From Azospirillum cavernae (lineage in GTDB: Bacteria > Pseudomonadota > Alphaproteobacteria > Azospirillales > Azospirillaceae), in the NCBI RefSeq assembly GCF_003590795.1, contig NZ_QYUL01000002.1, positions 985,001-1,049,000 of the forward strand: a stretch of 64,000 nt of DNA, written 5' to 3'. Positions 20,257 to 28,540 of this stretch are shown here, one piece after another. Under the pieces are notes generated by a model. The model was not told where the DNA came from. It ran no database searches and saw only the letters and a list, made by a program, of their open reading frames with translations. The position numbers and the translations under genes were made by a program. Every line of letters begins with the position of its first letter. Position 1 is the stretch's first letter.

Positions 20257-20769
20257 TCACCCTGCGGCGGGCAAGCCCATCGCCCGCGCCGTCACCGGCC
20301 CAACCAGGCCATCGGCGACCAGTCCATGCGCCGTCTGCCACCGGGCCACAGCGGCCTTGGTCGCGGGGCCATAGACGCCACCGACCTGCGCGCCGACGAC
20401 ACGCTGAATCGCCCGCACCCGGTCGTCAGCCATCGGTGGCGCGGCCTCACCATTGACCAGCGGCCAAATCCGCTCAAACCAAGCTCGCCGGTCGTCCAGC
20501 CCGTTGTAACCGCCGTTGATCCGGCGGGTGATGGCGCGGATGTCGTTATTGTCGGCGGCGGCGTTCAGGTTGCCTTCGCCCCACTCATGCAGGGCCGGTT
20601 TCAGGGCGTGTTCGGGGGCGACGACCAGGCCGGGACGCACCTCCGGCCCGGTGTGGCCATAGCCAATGGTCCAGGGCGCGCCGCCGCTGGCCGGATCGGG
20701 GTAGGCCGTCAGGCGAAGGCCTTCCGCGTCTTTGACCAGGTCGATGACGGGTTGAGGAACAGGGCGCAT
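20257..20769 (-). CDS. Endolysin, GH24 N terminus joined to a GH19-like C-terminal piece and a peptidoglycan-binding domain
   Basis: 170 residues. The N terminus resembles phage lysozyme GH24: catalytic Glu in KDAEGLRLTAYPDP and the TIGYGHTG motif (about 12-45). It then switches to a sequence typical of the C terminus of GH19 endolysins (DIRAITRRINGGYNGLDDRR, about 75-95) and ends in a PG_binding_1 repeat (about 110-165; VYGPATKAAVARWQTAHG). The remaining GH24 fold is missing, so muralytic activity is doubtful. AAGGAGG before the ATG at 20769 fixes the start; it has no signal peptide. Confidence 0.8.
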   Translation of the reverse strand: MRPVPQPVIDLVKDAEGLRLTAYPDPASGGAPWTIGYGHTGPEVRPGLVVAPEHALKPALHEWGEGNLNAAADNNDIRAITRRINGGYNGLDDRRAWFERIWPLVNGEAAPPMADDRVRAIQRVVGAQVGGVYGPATKAAVARWQTAHGLVADGLVGPVTARAMGLPAAG

Positions 20770-20790
20770 GGAAATCCTCCTTCTGCGCAT

Positions 20791-20824
20791 GAAAAAAGCC
20801 GCCGGGCGGATGCCGGGCGGCTGA
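20791..20824 (-). terminator. Terminator immediately upstream of the endolysin gene
   Basis: AGCCGCC/GGCGGCT stem followed on the minus strand by six T, ending about 22 bp before the endolysin ATG. The layout (hairpin, T-run, ATG, ribosome binding site, true start) repeats at 19.92 kb. Confidence 0.78.
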
Positions 20825-20852
20825 GAAAACTGGAATGTTGTCGCGGTTGGGT

Positions 20853-21395
20853 TCAGCCGCCGGGCCAACCCAGATCAATTCCGACGGCGTAAGCCGTCAG
20901 CGCGTCATCGACGGTCTCGGCGGCATCGATGGCGGCGCTCAACTCCTCCTCGCGGGCGAAGCAGGCCTGCACGAAAACCCCGATGGCCAGCAAGGCGGTG
21001 GCCAGTGCGGCCTTGCCGACGCGGGCGAAGCCATCCGCCGTCTTCCAGACCGTCTCGAAGCTGCCACCGGCCAGCTCGACCTGACTGGCCAGGGTCAGAT
21101 TGCTGGCCACGTCGTCGTAACTGGCCTTATCGCTGCGCCAGCGTTGGCCGCCAATCAGGACGCCACGGTCGCGCTCGGTCTTGCGACGCGCGACCACAGC
21201 CGCGCGCAGTTGGGCGAGCAGATAGTCGAGCGTCGGCGGCTGGACGGCGCCGTCAACGCACACATAATCGTGCGTGGCCCAGGCCGACAACGCGTCAGGA
21301 ACCCGCACCCACAGAATCGATGGGTGATACAGGCCGGTCGGATCGTCGGTTACAAACTCGGCGCAAACGCCGGCATCAATGCGTGCCCACATCAT
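20853..21395 (-). CDS. DUF4376-domain tail protein
   Basis: 180 residues, with the DUF4376 pattern in the central part (RRKTERDRGVLIGGQRWRSD, then YDDVASNLTLASQ). Proteins with this domain are usually encoded just after tail fibres and may assist fibre folding or form part of the fibre network. The ATG at 21395 overlaps the fibre gene stop as ATGA. A terminator follows. Confidence 0.78.
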   Translation of the reverse strand: MMWARIDAGVCAEFVTDDPTGLYHPSILWVRVPDALSAWATHDYVCVDGAVQPPTLDYLLAQLRAAVVARRKTERDRGVLIGGQRWRSDKASYDDVASNLTLASQVELAGGSFETVWKTADGFARVGKAALATALLAIGVFVQACFAREEELSAAIDAAETVDDALTAYAVGIDLGWPGG

Positions 21396-22750
21396 CCACC
21401 CCACTTGATACACACCGCCCCGACGCGACCGGGCGTTCCGGCCCCGCCGGTGAAGGCCAGAGATCCGCCGCTGCCGCCCCCGCCGTAACTGACCCCACCG
21501 AAGGTCGCGAATTGAGACCGATATTCGGGGTTGTAGTCACCGCCGATTCCTGTGCCGTCCGCGCCACGCTGGTTGAGATCGTTCGGTCCTGCCGCCCCGC
21601 CGGTCGCCGACAACAGCGTTCCGAAGGACGCGGACCCGCCGGGCTGCCCAAGTGATCCGCCCGCCGGAACGACGATGGTGAAAACCTGGCCTGGGGTCAC
21701 AGGAAGATTGTACTTGATCGACACGCCGCCGTTTCCGGCGGGTCCGCCCTCGGATGAATCGTACTGGCTGGTGTCGTAACCGCCGCCACCGCCGCCGCCC
21801 ACCACCGTCACCTGGGTCAGCAGCGTGACGCCCACCGGCACCGTGAATGTGGTCGTGCCAGGCGTGGAAAAGATCCATTCGCCCGCTCCAGCGCCTGCGG
21901 TGAAGGCCGTCGGCGCGGACCAATCGGACCAGCCCAGCGTGGCGCCTTGATGTTGACACTGGAAATAATAGACGGTCAGCGGCGTGAGAGCGGCGGTCGA
22001 TGGCAATGTGACGGAGGTCAAGGCCCCGGCGCTGATCCCGCTGTCGTAGACGACCGTGTCGAAGCTGGGCACCGTCGAGACCCGCCAGCGTGACGCCGCG
22101 TGCGCGTCCGCTCCGGCGACAACCGAAAACGGCGAGCTGGTCAGGGTCGGCTGGAGCGCGGCCCCAGCCGACCCGTTGGCGGGCGTCAGGTTTGTCGGTC
22201 GGGCGACAAAGGAAAAGATCGCCGCGCAGGTGAAGGCCGTCGGCGTGCTGGGGGCCGACCAATGCCCCTCGACGTCAGCGTAAGCAGCCCGCCACCAATA
22301 GACGCCGGTCGTCGCCAAAACCAAGTCGGGGACGGCGTAAGAGGCCACGGCCCCCACCGTGCCGCTGTGCAGGATGGTGGCAAAGCTGGGACTTGTGGCG
22401 ATCTCAAACCGCGCTTGCCCCTGAGCGACCCCGTAGAGCGAATAATAGGGCGACGCCGACAGCGTCGGCGTGCCGCTGACGCCGATCGCGCCCGCCGCCG
22501 GACCCAGGTTGATGGGTTGCCGCACCTGCGCCGTCGATGAAATCGTTCGGATGGCCTGGAGCAGCTGGGTATGGTCGCCGCCCGCTGGCGTGAGGCCTGC
22601 GGTTTGGATCACCGTCAGCATCTCATTCTGGACGCCGTTGAGCCAGTCGGCGGTGATGACGGTGGCGGGAAGGCCGGTGGCGGGGCTGCCCTCCGTAAAG
22701 AGCGACCGCCCCGAGGAGGTCGCGGCGGTCGGATGATCGATGGCGTCCAT
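21392..22750 (-). CDS. Tail fibre / receptor-binding protein with glycine-rich C terminus
   Basis: 452 residues. An N-terminal fibre-attachment segment (MDAIDHPTAATSSGRSLFTEG; ADWLNGVQNEM) is followed by two FN3-like beta-sandwich repeats (about 95-190 and 195-290, each with an F.x.A pattern before the repeat end). The C-terminal domain is very glycine-rich (VVGGGGGGGYDTS; SYGGGGSGGSLAFTGGAGTPG) and resembles polyglycine tip domains of phage adhesins. It likely sits on the baseplate and binds the host surface. AAGGTG supports the ATG at 22750; GTG at 22756 is an alternative. Confidence 0.82.
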   Translation of the reverse strand: MDAIDHPTAATSSGRSLFTEGSPATGLPATVITADWLNGVQNEMLTVIQTAGLTPAGGDHTQLLQAIRTISSTAQVRQPINLGPAAGAIGVSGTPTLSASPYYSLYGVAQGQARFEIATSPSFATILHSGTVGAVASYAVPDLVLATTGVYWWRAAYADVEGHWSAPSTPTAFTCAAIFSFVARPTNLTPANGSAGAALQPTLTSSPFSVVAGADAHAASRWRVSTVPSFDTVVYDSGISAGALTSVTLPSTAALTPLTVYYFQCQHQGATLGWSDWSAPTAFTAGAGAGEWIFSTPGTTTFTVPVGVTLLTQVTVVGGGGGGGYDTSQYDSSEGGPAGNGGVSIKYNLPVTPGQVFTIVVPAGGSLGQPGGSASFGTLLSATGGAAGPNDLNQRGADGTGIGGDYNPEYRSQFATFGGVSYGGGGSGGSLAFTGGAGTPGRVGAVCIKWGG

Positions 22751-22752
22751 TC

Positions 22753-23220
22753 TCACACCTTGATTGTGGTTACGGTTTTGGCCAGCGGCAGATCGATCAC
22801 GACGGTGACGGTCTCCATCACCGGGCTGCCGTCCACCACAAGAGGGTTCCCCTCGGAATCCGTCGCCTGCCGCGTCACCAGAACCGGCTGCGGCGTCGTC
22901 TGGCTGCCTCCCGCAGCAAAGCGATATCGGGGCGGGATGTTGGGCAGGTTGAAGGTGGTCGCCCCGTCACCGGCGCCCCAGCGCGTTCCGATCACGCCGA
23001 AGAGGTCGACGTAGGTCTGGCGGGACACCGCGCGACCGTCGCAGACCAGGCGATCCGGCGGCGTCACATCCCCCGCAAAGACCTCCAACGTCCCGGTGGG
23101 CGTCACCGCGCTCCGGCTGAACAGGGCGTTCAACTCGGTGCGGATGATCTCCAGCGTCTGACGCAGAGCGCTCAGGCGGGGTGCGGTGCGGAAGAGGCTG
23201 GGGTCTACAGAGCTGGTCAC
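22753..23220 (-). CDS. Phage tail collar-domain protein
   Basis: 155 residues. The collar-domain motif GTLEVFAGDVTPPDRLVCDG is followed by FNLPNIPPRYRF. Such proteins connect fibres to the baseplate. The GTG start at 23220 has GGGAGA seven bases upstream, directly after the gp48-like stop. The last bases overlap the fibre gene region. Confidence 0.82.
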   Translation of the reverse strand: MTSSVDPSLFRTAPRLSALRQTLEIIRTELNALFSRSAVTPTGTLEVFAGDVTPPDRLVCDGRAVSRQTYVDLFGVIGTRWGAGDGATTFNLPNIPPRYRFAAGGSQTTPQPVLVTRQATDSEGNPLVVDGSPVMETVTVVIDLPLAKTVTTIKV

Positions 23221-23221
23221 G

Positions 23222-23869
23222 TCATGTCTCCCAAATGGTGAACCCATGATCCCAGCCGACCAGGCCGTCATCCCACGGCGCGGCGTCTGGCGAGGTGTAG
23301 GAAAAGCGCACCAGCGTGTGCGCCGCAGCAACCCGACGCAGGGCTGCCTCGAAAGCCGCCTCGCCCCACGCGGCGAGCGATTCGCCCGCCGCCGATTGAC
23401 CGGCGCGCGCGTGCGTGGATGTCCATTGGACCAGGCCGATGGACCAGACAAAGGACCAAGCGTCGCCACAGCAGGGACTCCCGGCTTGAGCGCCACCGGC
23501 GCGCGCCGGGCCGTATTGGGTGATCGTGACGTCGAAGCCCAGCGCCTTGGCGTAGGCGGTCAGGTAGGGGACGCTTTGGCCGCCCACGCCGATCAACTGC
23601 GCCACCACCGCCGCGCGGCGCTGCTGCAACGTGGTCTGGCCGCTGACCGCGAGCGTGGCCTCCCAATCCGGCAGCAGCTGGTGCGCGCCCGCCGGAAAGG
23701 CGTCGCTCAGCAGCGCCGCCGCGTCCGCGCTCTGCCGTTCATAGACCGCCGCCAGCCCGTCGAGCACCTGGGCTTGCGTCGTGCCTTCCTCGCGCGGCCA
23801 AATTCGCCCGGTCGGCAGCAGGGCTTGCAAGGCCGCGCGGAAGTCGGCGCGGCTGTAACGTGGCGGCAT
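23222..23869 (-). CDS. YmfQ/DUF2313 baseplate protein (Mu gp48-like)
   Basis: 215 residues, start MPPRYSRADFRAALQALLPTG with the conserved PTGRIWPR motif, and a domain related to DUF2313 (QRRAAVVAQLIGVGGQSVPY). It lies between the J protein and the collar protein, as in Mu-like phages, and contributes to baseplate peripheral assembly. The ATG is seven bases from the gp47-like stop. Confidence 0.85.
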   Translation of the reverse strand: MPPRYSRADFRAALQALLPTGRIWPREEGTTQAQVLDGLAAVYERQSADAAALLSDAFPAGAHQLLPDWEATLAVSGQTTLQQRRAAVVAQLIGVGGQSVPYLTAYAKALGFDVTITQYGPARAGGAQAGSPCCGDAWSFVWSIGLVQWTSTHARAGQSAAGESLAAWGEAAFEAALRRVAAAHTLVRFSYTSPDAAPWDDGLVGWDHGFTIWET

Positions 23870-23876
23870 GGCGACC

Positions 23877-24977
23877 TCAAACGAAGGTGATGACGCCCAG
23901 CGTCAGCATGTGGCCGGGCGGCGCTGAGACGTCGTCCAGCGGCGCGTTGATGTCGAAGCTGGAATCGCCCAACGCCACCTGCACCGCTTCCCACAGGCGG
24001 TTGATGTTCACCGTCCCGCCGGGCGTGGCGTCTTCGCGCAGGCGTTCGATCAGGGCGTCGCGCGCCGCCGCCTGCGAGGACAGGGGGATTCCAGCGATGG
24101 TCAGCGCCAGCGGCGACGGGATTGGCGCGACGACATAGACCAGCGCCGTCACCGGCTGGAGCGGCCAGAGCGCGTTGGCGACGGTCAGCTGGTCGCCGGT
24201 GGCCGGTTGCGCGCGGGTTTCGGCGCTCGCCACGCCGTCCGACCCTTGCGGAAAACCGCCGTGCGCGGCCTGCGCGTCGTCGAACATCACAAACAGCACG
24301 ACGGTGCCCAGCCCCGCGCCGTTGCGGACGCACCAGGACCGCGTCACGCCGGGGACGGCGAGCGCCCAGCTGACGAAATCGTCATGCGCGCCGCCCATCG
24401 CCGTGATCTGGTAGGCGGTCAGCATGCGGGTGCGCAGCTCCTCGTCCGCCTCGACATCCGCCCCGCCGATCAGCGCGCCGCTCGTGCCCGACGACGGCAC
24501 GCCGGAAACCGCTTGCGACAAGGCGAAGGCCGCGCCCGCGTCGGTGTTGCCGCCCGCCCCCGGCTCGTCGGCGAGGACCGGGACGCTCGCCGTTCCAGCA
24601 ACCCCAACGGCAACCGTCTGGGTGCTGGTGAACGCCCGGCCATCGGCGGCGCGGGCGATGGCCGTTCCGCTTGGGATCACGGCGCCGACGGCCCCGGCGA
24701 AGGTCACGATTCCGGTCGCGGCGGCGGCGGGCTTGCGGGTGACGCCCTTCAGGGCCGCCCAGCCCTCCAGGGCCTCGTCGGTGCAGGTGAAGGGGACGGC
24801 CTGCTTGGCGATCCAGTCCAGATAGCCGTAATGCAGATGCGCCAGCCCGGCTTGAGCCGCCCCCAGCACCCCAAGCACCGACCGCCGCAACAGGTTGGCC
24901 CCACCATCGACCGCCGAGGCGACGTCCTGCGCCACCTGCTGGCGGATGTCGGTGAGGGTTGGACGCGAAAACGGCAT
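23877..24977 (-). CDS. Baseplate J-like protein (Mu gp47-like)
   Basis: 366 residues. The conserved N terminus (MPFSRPTLTDIRQQVAQDV) and central J-domain motifs (RAADGRAFTSTQ; GADVEADEELRTRML) identify the wedge protein of contractile baseplates. AAGGAG precedes the ATG at 24977, which overlaps the gp46-like stop as ATGA. Length is normal for the family. Confidence 0.9.
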   Translation of the reverse strand: MPFSRPTLTDIRQQVAQDVASAVDGGANLLRRSVLGVLGAAQAGLAHLHYGYLDWIAKQAVPFTCTDEALEGWAALKGVTRKPAAAATGIVTFAGAVGAVIPSGTAIARAADGRAFTSTQTVAVGVAGTASVPVLADEPGAGGNTDAGAAFALSQAVSGVPSSGTSGALIGGADVEADEELRTRMLTAYQITAMGGAHDDFVSWALAVPGVTRSWCVRNGAGLGTVVLFVMFDDAQAAHGGFPQGSDGVASAETRAQPATGDQLTVANALWPLQPVTALVYVVAPIPSPLALTIAGIPLSSQAAARDALIERLREDATPGGTVNINRLWEAVQVALGDSSFDINAPLDDVSAPPGHMLTLGVITFV

Positions 24978-25411
24978 CAGGCGACTCCTTGCCAAGCCCA
25001 ATCAAAGTTAAAGCTGGTCGATTGGCCGTCGCTGCGGTGGGCGATGACCCAGACGCCCAAGGTCGAGCGGCGCGCCCATTCCACGCGGATCGTGAAGCGC
25101 GCGACCACGCCGTCGTCGATCAGCCATTGCAGCGCCTCGGCGACGTAATCGGCGGCGCGCCGCCGGGTCTCTTCCGTCTGCTTGGCGCGGTCGAGCAACC
25201 ACAGCCGCGAGCCGATCTCGCGATCCCCCCACCAACCCCGCCGGTCGCCCGTGCCGTCCGGCAGGCTGTCGGAGGCGGTCGCCGGGCGGTCGGTGAACAG
25301 GCTGAGCAGGATGGCGGTGGCCAAGTCGTCGCCCGTGTCCAGGTCGCCAGAGACCAGGGACCAATCGCCCCGCGCGTCGTTGGCGATCCAGGACACCAGG
25401 ATGTCGGCCAT
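24977..25411 (-). CDS. Phage GP46-family baseplate wedge protein
   Basis: 144 residues, matching the Mu gp46 family: DDLATAILLSLFTDRPA near the start, then RRGWWGD and SRLWLL before a C-terminal beta segment. It acts in baseplate wedge assembly with the J protein. Both ends are closely packed with neighbouring genes. Confidence 0.88.
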   Translation of the reverse strand: MADILVSWIANDARGDWSLVSGDLDTGDDLATAILLSLFTDRPATASDSLPDGTGDRRGWWGDREIGSRLWLLDRAKQTEETRRRAADYVAEALQWLIDDGVVARFTIRVEWARRSTLGVWVIAHRSDGQSTSFNFDWAWQGVA

Positions 25412-25413
25412 GG

Positions 25414-25995
25414 CTATTCCTGTTGGTTGGGGATGGCCGTGCTGGCCCCGCCCGGCTGCACGCCGTTGTGCGTGTGCTCGTTATAAATGGCCCGCATGCT
25501 GGCCATGCTGCGCCCGCCGCCGCCGACCTGGTCAATGATGTCGCCCGTCACCTCCAGCAGCGGCGCCTCGATGCGGACTTTCGCGCTTGCCTTGATCGTC
25601 AGGCTGGGGGTGTCCTCAATCGTGATCGGCAGCCCCGCGCCCTTGACGACGATGCCGTTGCGGGTCAAATGGACCGATTGGCCGAGGTCGTCGTAGAGGC
25701 AGACCTCTCCACCGGCCAGCCCCTTTGGCCGAGCGCCCTGATTGCCGCTGGCCACCACCACGCCCATTGAGCGGTCGCCGCCGACGAACAGCAGCACGAC
25801 GTCGCTGCCGATCGGCGGGACCGACGAGAGGCCGTATTCGATGAGGCGCGGGGTGTTGTCGCGCAGCTCATCGACGCCCAAGCGGACCTGCATCGTCTGC
25901 ACCGCGCCGCCATCGGTGACGGCGGTGATCCGGCCCCGGCCAATCGCCAGCAGCGCGCGGGTGTAAAGGCGCTCGATCAGTCCCGGATCGCTCAT
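25414..25995 (-). CDS. Baseplate assembly protein V / Mu gp45-like spike
   Basis: 193 residues: an N-terminal OB-type domain (RGRITAVTDGGAVQTMQVRLG) and a beta-helical tip region (LTIKASAKVRIEAPLLEVTGD) ending with NEHTHNGVQPGG, whose HxH motif fits an iron-coordinating spike tip. It punctures the outer membrane. The ATG at 25995 overlaps the hub gene stop. Confidence 0.9.
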   Translation of the reverse strand: MSDPGLIERLYTRALLAIGRGRITAVTDGGAVQTMQVRLGVDELRDNTPRLIEYGLSSVPPIGSDVVLLFVGGDRSMGVVVASGNQGARPKGLAGGEVCLYDDLGQSVHLTRNGIVVKGAGLPITIEDTPSLTIKASAKVRIEAPLLEVTGDIIDQVGGGGRSMASMRAIYNEHTHNGVQPGGASTAIPNQQE

Positions 25996-27065
25996 GGCCG
26001 CGCCCCCGGCGTGACGTCTGACAGGATAGGGACCAGCACGGTCGGGGCCAGCTCGAAGGCGGATGGCGGCATCAGCACCAGGCTGGCCGAGGTGCCGGAC
26101 GGGCCGCGCTGATACGTCACCTCGGCGATGATCCATGTTGCGTCCAGGTGCAGGCTGGGCAGCGTGACCCGCGCCAGCCGGTTCGGCGTCCACAGCTCGC
26201 CCGCCGCGTCGCGCCAGCTGTCCACAGTCAACCGCACCTGGAAGGAGCGCCCCGCGCGCCGGGCCATTTCCCAGCGGCCCCGCTGCTCCGACAGCCCCAG
26301 CGCCACGATCCCGGATTCGGCGATGATGAAGCGCTTGCGGTGGCGCGTCACCCCGGCGTCGCGCACGATGGCCCGGATGTCGCCGTCAGGACCAGCCTCG
26401 CCCAAGGGCGCCATGGAGAGGGAGCGCACGACGTATTCTGAAAAGCGCTGATCCATCGAGAACAGGGCGACGGCACTCTCGACATTCGCGCCCTGGGCGA
26501 AACCGCTGGCGTGCTCGACCGTTCCGACGCGCGACAGGACGAGGTTGCCGTCCGGCCCGTCGTAAGCCAGCAGAGCGCGAAACCGGGCGATCCGCTCGAT
26601 CACCGCGAAGGGCGTCTCGCCCCACATGAGATTGATCTGCGGGATCGGCGGACCGACGTCGGTCAAGGCGCTGACCGTGACGCCATAGGGCTGGGCCAGC
26701 TTCGCGGCGATGCTCAACACGTCGGCGCTGCTGATCTGGTTGCTGGGCCATTCCGCCGAACAATCGACCAAATCCTGGCATTTCCCGCGCCCCGTCACCC
26801 GCAGGCTGTGCGACTGGCGGTCAATGGCTGGGATGAAGCGGTCCACATAGCCGGTCAGCACCAGATCGGAGCCGAGCAGCACCTGGCATTCATCGCCCTC
26901 CTTGACGACGACGCTCGCCACCTCGCCCGGAAAGCGCTCGGTGAAGGTGATGTCGAAGTCGGACGGCAAGCGTTCGACGCCGCGCGTCACCCGCAGCTGC
27001 TGCCAGCCGGAGAGCTTGCGCCCGGCGGCGCCGCCAATCACCAGGGTCAGGTCGTCGATCATCAT
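25992..27065 (-). CDS. Baseplate hub protein (Mu gp44-like, gpD family)
   Basis: 357 residues; MMIDDLTLVIGGAAGRKLSGW at the start is typical of hub proteins bridging tape measure, spike and baseplate. Beta-rich domains follow. The ATG at 27065 overlaps the upstream stop (TGATG); GTG at 27068 and ATG at 27062 are alternatives. Part of a coupled run from the circularisation protein through the J protein. Confidence 0.88.
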   Translation of the reverse strand: MMIDDLTLVIGGAAGRKLSGWQQLRVTRGVERLPSDFDITFTERFPGEVASVVVKEGDECQVLLGSDLVLTGYVDRFIPAIDRQSHSLRVTGRGKCQDLVDCSAEWPSNQISSADVLSIAAKLAQPYGVTVSALTDVGPPIPQINLMWGETPFAVIERIARFRALLAYDGPDGNLVLSRVGTVEHASGFAQGANVESAVALFSMDQRFSEYVVRSLSMAPLGEAGPDGDIRAIVRDAGVTRHRKRFIIAESGIVALGLSEQRGRWEMARRAGRSFQVRLTVDSWRDAAGELWTPNRLARVTLPSLHLDATWIIAEVTYQRGPSGTSASLVLMPPSAFELAPTVLVPILSDVTPGARP

Positions 27066-28540
27066 CACTCCGCCAAGGCGTTGAAGGAGACCGGCAGAAA
27101 GGCCGGGTGGATCGCGCCGGATTGCTCGACCAGCTCGTCGCTGCGCGCAGGGTCCTGGTAGAGCCGCTGCGCCAACACCAAAGCGGGTTGCGGGCGGGCT
27201 GTGGACACGACCACGCGGCGCGTGAGGCTGGCTCCGCGCTCGGTCAAATCAACCGAGACGGCGGTGCGCAGGGCGCGCAGCGCCTGGTAGGTCTGGTCCT
27301 GCCCGGCGTCGCCCGCCCGCGTCATTTCGGCGTCGATCAGCTCCACCACCCGGCTGCGCGTCTCAACCGCCTGGTCGTGCGATGGCGGCTCATACCGCGC
27401 GGCGGCCCGCGCCACCTCCGCCAAGGCGGCGCGCCGCACCAGCGTGGCCGTGGCCGTGGCCGCCGGGGTCGGCGACGGCGACGGCCCCGAAGGGGCGGCC
27501 CCTGAACCGACGGTCCCTGAACTGACGGGGGAGACCGGCGAAAAACTGGCCAGCGGCGTCAGCAGGCGCAGCGCGTCCGTCGCGTTGGGGGTGGCGCGGG
27601 CGGCGGCGGACACCAGCGCGGCGACGCTCGCGGCGGCGGTTGGCAGGCTCGCCGCCGTCAACGCGTTCGCCTGCGCCATCGCGTCCGCGCCCGCCTGCGC
27701 CACCGTCGCCCGCCGCGCCGCCGTGGCGGCCTTCAGGGCGGGGAGAGTGGCGGGGAAAGCCGTCGTCGCGCCACGCCGCCGACCCTGGACCTTTGTGCCG
27801 CCGATGAAGCGACCGAACGCTCCGGGCAGGTCGCGCACGGCGTTGTAGAGGTTCGTCGCGTCGTCGATCAGGCGAAAGACCGCCCGGACATAGACGCCGA
27901 CCGCGCTGACGATCTGCCGCAAGATGGCCGATCCCTGCTTGAGCAACCCGCCCACCGTTTGGACGAAATCCAGAACGGCGGCGGCTCCGACGGCGTCCGC
28001 CGCCGCCTCGATCTGGCCGACGCTGGTCGCGCCGCCCTCGGGAAACTGGAGCTTTCCCGCCTCGACGCAATCCAGCGTGATTTCGAACACCCGGCCTTCG
28101 CGGCGGCGCTCAACGACGTGAAAGCGCAGCAGAGCGACCGATTTCCGACCCAAGGTCGGATGAACCAACTCGGCCTCGCCCGCCGTCTCGCACGCCCGCA
28201 CCAGCCGGTCGCGCTGGGCCAGCACGTCGCCCCCGCCATACTGGACCGACCCCTCGACCAGGAATCCGATCAGGCTGATGCGGCGCGGCCCGCGCCCCAA
28301 ATCCTCCACCCACACCGAATCCCGGTAGGGGTATTCATGGACGGCGACGCGGCGGCCAAACTCCGAGGCCGATCCGATGACGCCGAAGGGCACGCCCCGA
28401 AACGACGCGGTCTGAAGGCGGGTGTGCCACGGCCCGGCGCCGCCGTCGAACCCGGCCAGATCGACGCCCAAGCGACCAGCGGCGTTGGTGACGCGATCCA
28501 GCGCGCCGCCAAGGGCCTGATAGGCGTTGCGGTTGGGCAT
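27065..28540 (-). CDS. DNA circularisation N-terminal protein (Mu gp43/N-like)
   Basis: 491 residues. The N-terminal domain (ASFRGVPFGVIGSASEFGRRV, YPYRDSVWVEDLG) is the DNA_circ_N family found in the baseplate/tape-measure region of Mu-like phages. The long middle part is alanine-rich and probably helical (about 215-400). The ATG at 28540 has GCGAGG upstream and overlaps the tape-measure stop. Confidence 0.88.
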   Translation of the reverse strand: MPNRNAYQALGGALDRVTNAAGRLGVDLAGFDGGAGPWHTRLQTASFRGVPFGVIGSASEFGRRVAVHEYPYRDSVWVEDLGRGPRRISLIGFLVEGSVQYGGGDVLAQRDRLVRACETAGEAELVHPTLGRKSVALLRFHVVERRREGRVFEITLDCVEAGKLQFPEGGATSVGQIEAAADAVGAAAVLDFVQTVGGLLKQGSAILRQIVSAVGVYVRAVFRLIDDATNLYNAVRDLPGAFGRFIGGTKVQGRRRGATTAFPATLPALKAATAARRATVAQAGADAMAQANALTAASLPTAAASVAALVSAAARATPNATDALRLLTPLASFSPVSPVSSGTVGSGAAPSGPSPSPTPAATATATLVRRAALAEVARAAARYEPPSHDQAVETRSRVVELIDAEMTRAGDAGQDQTYQALRALRTAVSVDLTERGASLTRRVVVSTARPQPALVLAQRLYQDPARSDELVEQSGAIHPAFLPVSFNALAE

